Below are positions 5,731 through 6,657 of a stretch of DNA of 6,657 nt, piece by piece. The stretch is from NCBI GenBank assembly GCA_025454275.1, contig JALOOS010000103.1, positions 1 to 6,657 of the forward strand. Reading direction: 5' to 3'. Source of the DNA: Desulfobacterales bacterium. GTDB lineage: Bacteria > Desulfobacterota > Desulfobacteria > Desulfobacterales > SpSt-501. The notes under the pieces are model-generated. The model was not told where the DNA came from, searched no databases, and worked only from the letters and a program-made list of their open reading frames with translations. How positions within the stretch are numbered: position 1 is the first letter of the stretch; each line of letters begins with the position of its first letter. A program made the position numbers and the translations under genes.

Positions 5731-6483
5731 ATGGCCGAGCTCAAGTTCCATAAGTTTGAAACAGTGGATGGGGCCGCGCGCATCACCTTCGCCCGGCCCA
5801 AGCACAACGTCCTCAACATCGAGATGATGAACGAGTTGATCGGCGTGCTCGAAACGCTCACCCTCGATCGGAACCTGAAGTGCGTGGTGATTGCCGGCGA
5901 GGGGCCGAGCTGGTGCGCCGGGGTCGAGGTCGCCGACCACAAACCGGGCCAGGTCGACGCGATGATCGCCACCTTCAACCGCATGCTCGCCCTGATCGAG
6001 GGCCAGGAGGTCCCCACCATCGCCGCGGTTCACGGGGCCTGCCTGGGGGGCGGCATGGAGGCCGCCATCGCCTGCGACATCGTCGTCGCTGCGAAGGCCG
6101 CGGTCTTCGGCCAGCCGGAGATCAAGCTGGGCTTCCTTCCGCCTTATGCCGCGGTGCGGCTGCCGCTTCTCGTCGGTCCGGCCAAGGCGATCGAGATCTG
6201 CACCACCGGCCGGCGCTACGCGGCCGAGGAGGCGCGGGCCCTCGGTTTCATCACCCATTGCGTGGAGGATGGGAAGCTCGCGGAGGCGGTGGACGGGCTC
6301 GTCAAGGAGATCCAGTACGCAAGCCCCCTCATCATCCGCCTGAACAAGCGCGCCGTGAAGCAGCACCTCGGCATGGCCTTCCCCGATGCCGTCAAGGGCG
6401 TCTCCGACCTCTTTCTCAATACCTTGATGAAGACCGGGGACACCCTGGAGGGGATCGCCAGCTTCGAGGAGAACAAGGGGTGA
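5731..6483 (+). CDS. bamR: Crotonase-family hydratase, probable cyclohexa-1,5-diene-1-carbonyl-CoA hydratase
   Basis: A 250-residue enoyl-CoA hydratase-fold protein; AGAGGG lies eight bases before the ATG. Features are ARPKHNVLNIEMMNEL (21-36), the first oxyanion segment SWCAGVEVADHKP (60-72), the second ACLGGGMEAAIACD (103-116) and FGQPEIKLGFLPPYAAVRLP (126-145). Both catalytic glutamates of hydratases, Glu110 and Glu130, are kept. The VLNIEMM box, GVEVADH and the PPxAA loop, replacing the PGAGGTQRL of ordinary hydratases, match my recollection of Dch/BamR. That enzyme adds water to cyclohexa-1,5-diene-1-carbonyl-CoA, the product of benzoyl-CoA reductase, forming 6-hydroxycyclohex-1-ene-1-carbonyl-CoA. 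Linkage to bamA supports this. A general enoyl-CoA hydratase or a BbsH-like enzyme is the alternative. It is separated from the DUF35 gene by 72 bases holding the stem-loop. Confidence 0.68.
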   Translation: MAELKFHKFETVDGAARITFARPKHNVLNIEMMNELIGVLETLTLDRNLKCVVIAGEGPSWCAGVEVADHKPGQVDAMIATFNRMLALIEGQEVPTIAAVHGACLGGGMEAAIACDIVVAAKAAVFGQPEIKLGFLPPYAAVRLPLLVGPAKAIEICTTGRRYAAEEARALGFITHCVEDGKLAEAVDGLVKEIQYASPLIIRLNKRAVKQHLGMAFPDAVKGVSDLFLNTLMKTGDTLEGIASFEENKG

Positions 6484-6517
6484 TCGGGGCGGGGGGGCGC
6501 CCAATGGGGAAGGACGG

Positions 6518-6552
6518 CATCGCCCATCCCGCATCTCGTATCCGGCATCTGC
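6518..6552 (+). repeat. Five degenerate heptamers (CATCNCG)
   Basis: Five consecutive 7-base units: CATCGCC, CATCCCG, CATCTCG, TATCCGG, CATCTGC. The first three positions are YAT and the fourth is C in every unit; the rest drift. The array lies in the 86-base spacer between the crotonase and the next gene, ending seven bases before AAGGAGG. The sequence is unrelated to the ACCAAAC array, but the period and the position before a ribosome binding site are alike. Confidence 0.65.
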
Positions 6553-6569
6553 CACGGCAAGGAGGCCAC

Positions 6570-6657
6570 ATGAGCCAGATCGGTAAAATCGGCGTCATCG
6601 GTGCAGGCAACATGGGCAGCGGGATCGTCCAGAAGATCGCCCAGGAGGGGATCCCGG
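6570..6657 (+). CDS. 3-hydroxyacyl-CoA dehydrogenase, N-terminus only
   Basis: The first 29 codons are present before the window ends. AAGGAGG (6559-6565) lies four bases before the ATG. The protein begins MSQIGKIGVIGAGNMGSGIV, a Rossmann first strand with the G-x-G-x-x-G nucleotide loop; the GAGNMGSGI form is typical of the NAD-binding domain of 3-hydroxyacyl-CoA (3-hydroxybutyryl-CoA) dehydrogenases. In this operon it would oxidise a 3-hydroxyacyl-CoA intermediate of ring-cleavage product degradation, possibly 3-hydroxypimeloyl-CoA or 3-hydroxybutyryl-CoA. Other Rossmann families that begin in a similar way cannot be ruled out from 29 residues. Confidence 0.75.
   Translation, partial: MSQIGKIGVIGAGNMGSGIVQKIAQEGIP

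Noticed and set aside
4042..6555. An 837-codon open frame on the minus strand across thiolase, DUF35 and crotonase
   Set aside because: It lies opposite three well-supported genes, has no recognisable domain and is rich in Gly, Ala, Asp, His, Leu, Pro and Arg, as expected for antisense frames in GC-rich DNA where stops are rare.

Overview
The window is GC-rich and very probably comes from an anaerobic or syntrophic bacterium of the Desulfobacterota (old Deltaproteobacteria) type. The anchor is an almost certain bamA (oah), the hydrolase that opens the ring of 6-oxocyclohex-1-ene-1-carbonyl-CoA in the central anaerobic benzoyl-CoA pathway. The host assignment is an inference from this gene, the gene mix, the GC content and the style of the intergenic repeats. 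No 16S rRNA or other phylogenetic marker is present.

Layout. Positions 1-1703 hold a compact leftward operon of three genes, read right to left: a GNAT acetyltransferase (1703-1155), an AcuA-like GNAT acetyltransferase (1144-509) and a transglutaminase/NAT-fold protein that runs off the left edge (509-1). Positions 1704-1947 are an AT-richer divergent control region with a sigma70-like promoter for bamA, a 19-bp palindrome over its -10 and a possible opposing promoter. From 1948 to the right edge, six rightward genes follow: bamA, an SDR dehydrogenase, a BbsB/SCPx-type thiolase, a DUF35 zinc-ribbon/OB-fold partner, a BamR/Dch-like crotonase and the first 29 codons of a 3-hydroxyacyl-CoA dehydrogenase.

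How the genes fit together. The crotonase would hydrate cyclohexa-1,5-diene-1-carbonyl-CoA. A BamQ-type alcohol dehydrogenase, not seen here, would make the 6-oxo compound, and BamA would open it to 3-hydroxypimeloyl-CoA. The SDR and/or the 3-hydroxyacyl-CoA dehydrogenase would oxidise that, and the thiolase/DUF35 pair would cleave the 3-oxo product to glutaryl-CoA and acetyl-CoA. The thiolase/DUF35/SDR set resembles the BbsAB/BbsCD enzymes of anaerobic toluene degradation. The divergent acetyltransferases suggest control of acyl-CoA synthetases by lysine acylation, as AcuA does for acetyl-CoA synthetase in Bacillus.

The spacers of the rightward operon carry unusual structure: a heptamer-based inverted repeat (3898-4023), a perfect 16-bp stem-loop at the DUF35 stop codon (5655-5690) and a second, unrelated period-7 array (6518-6552). 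Each heptamer array ends 15-17 bases before a start codon.
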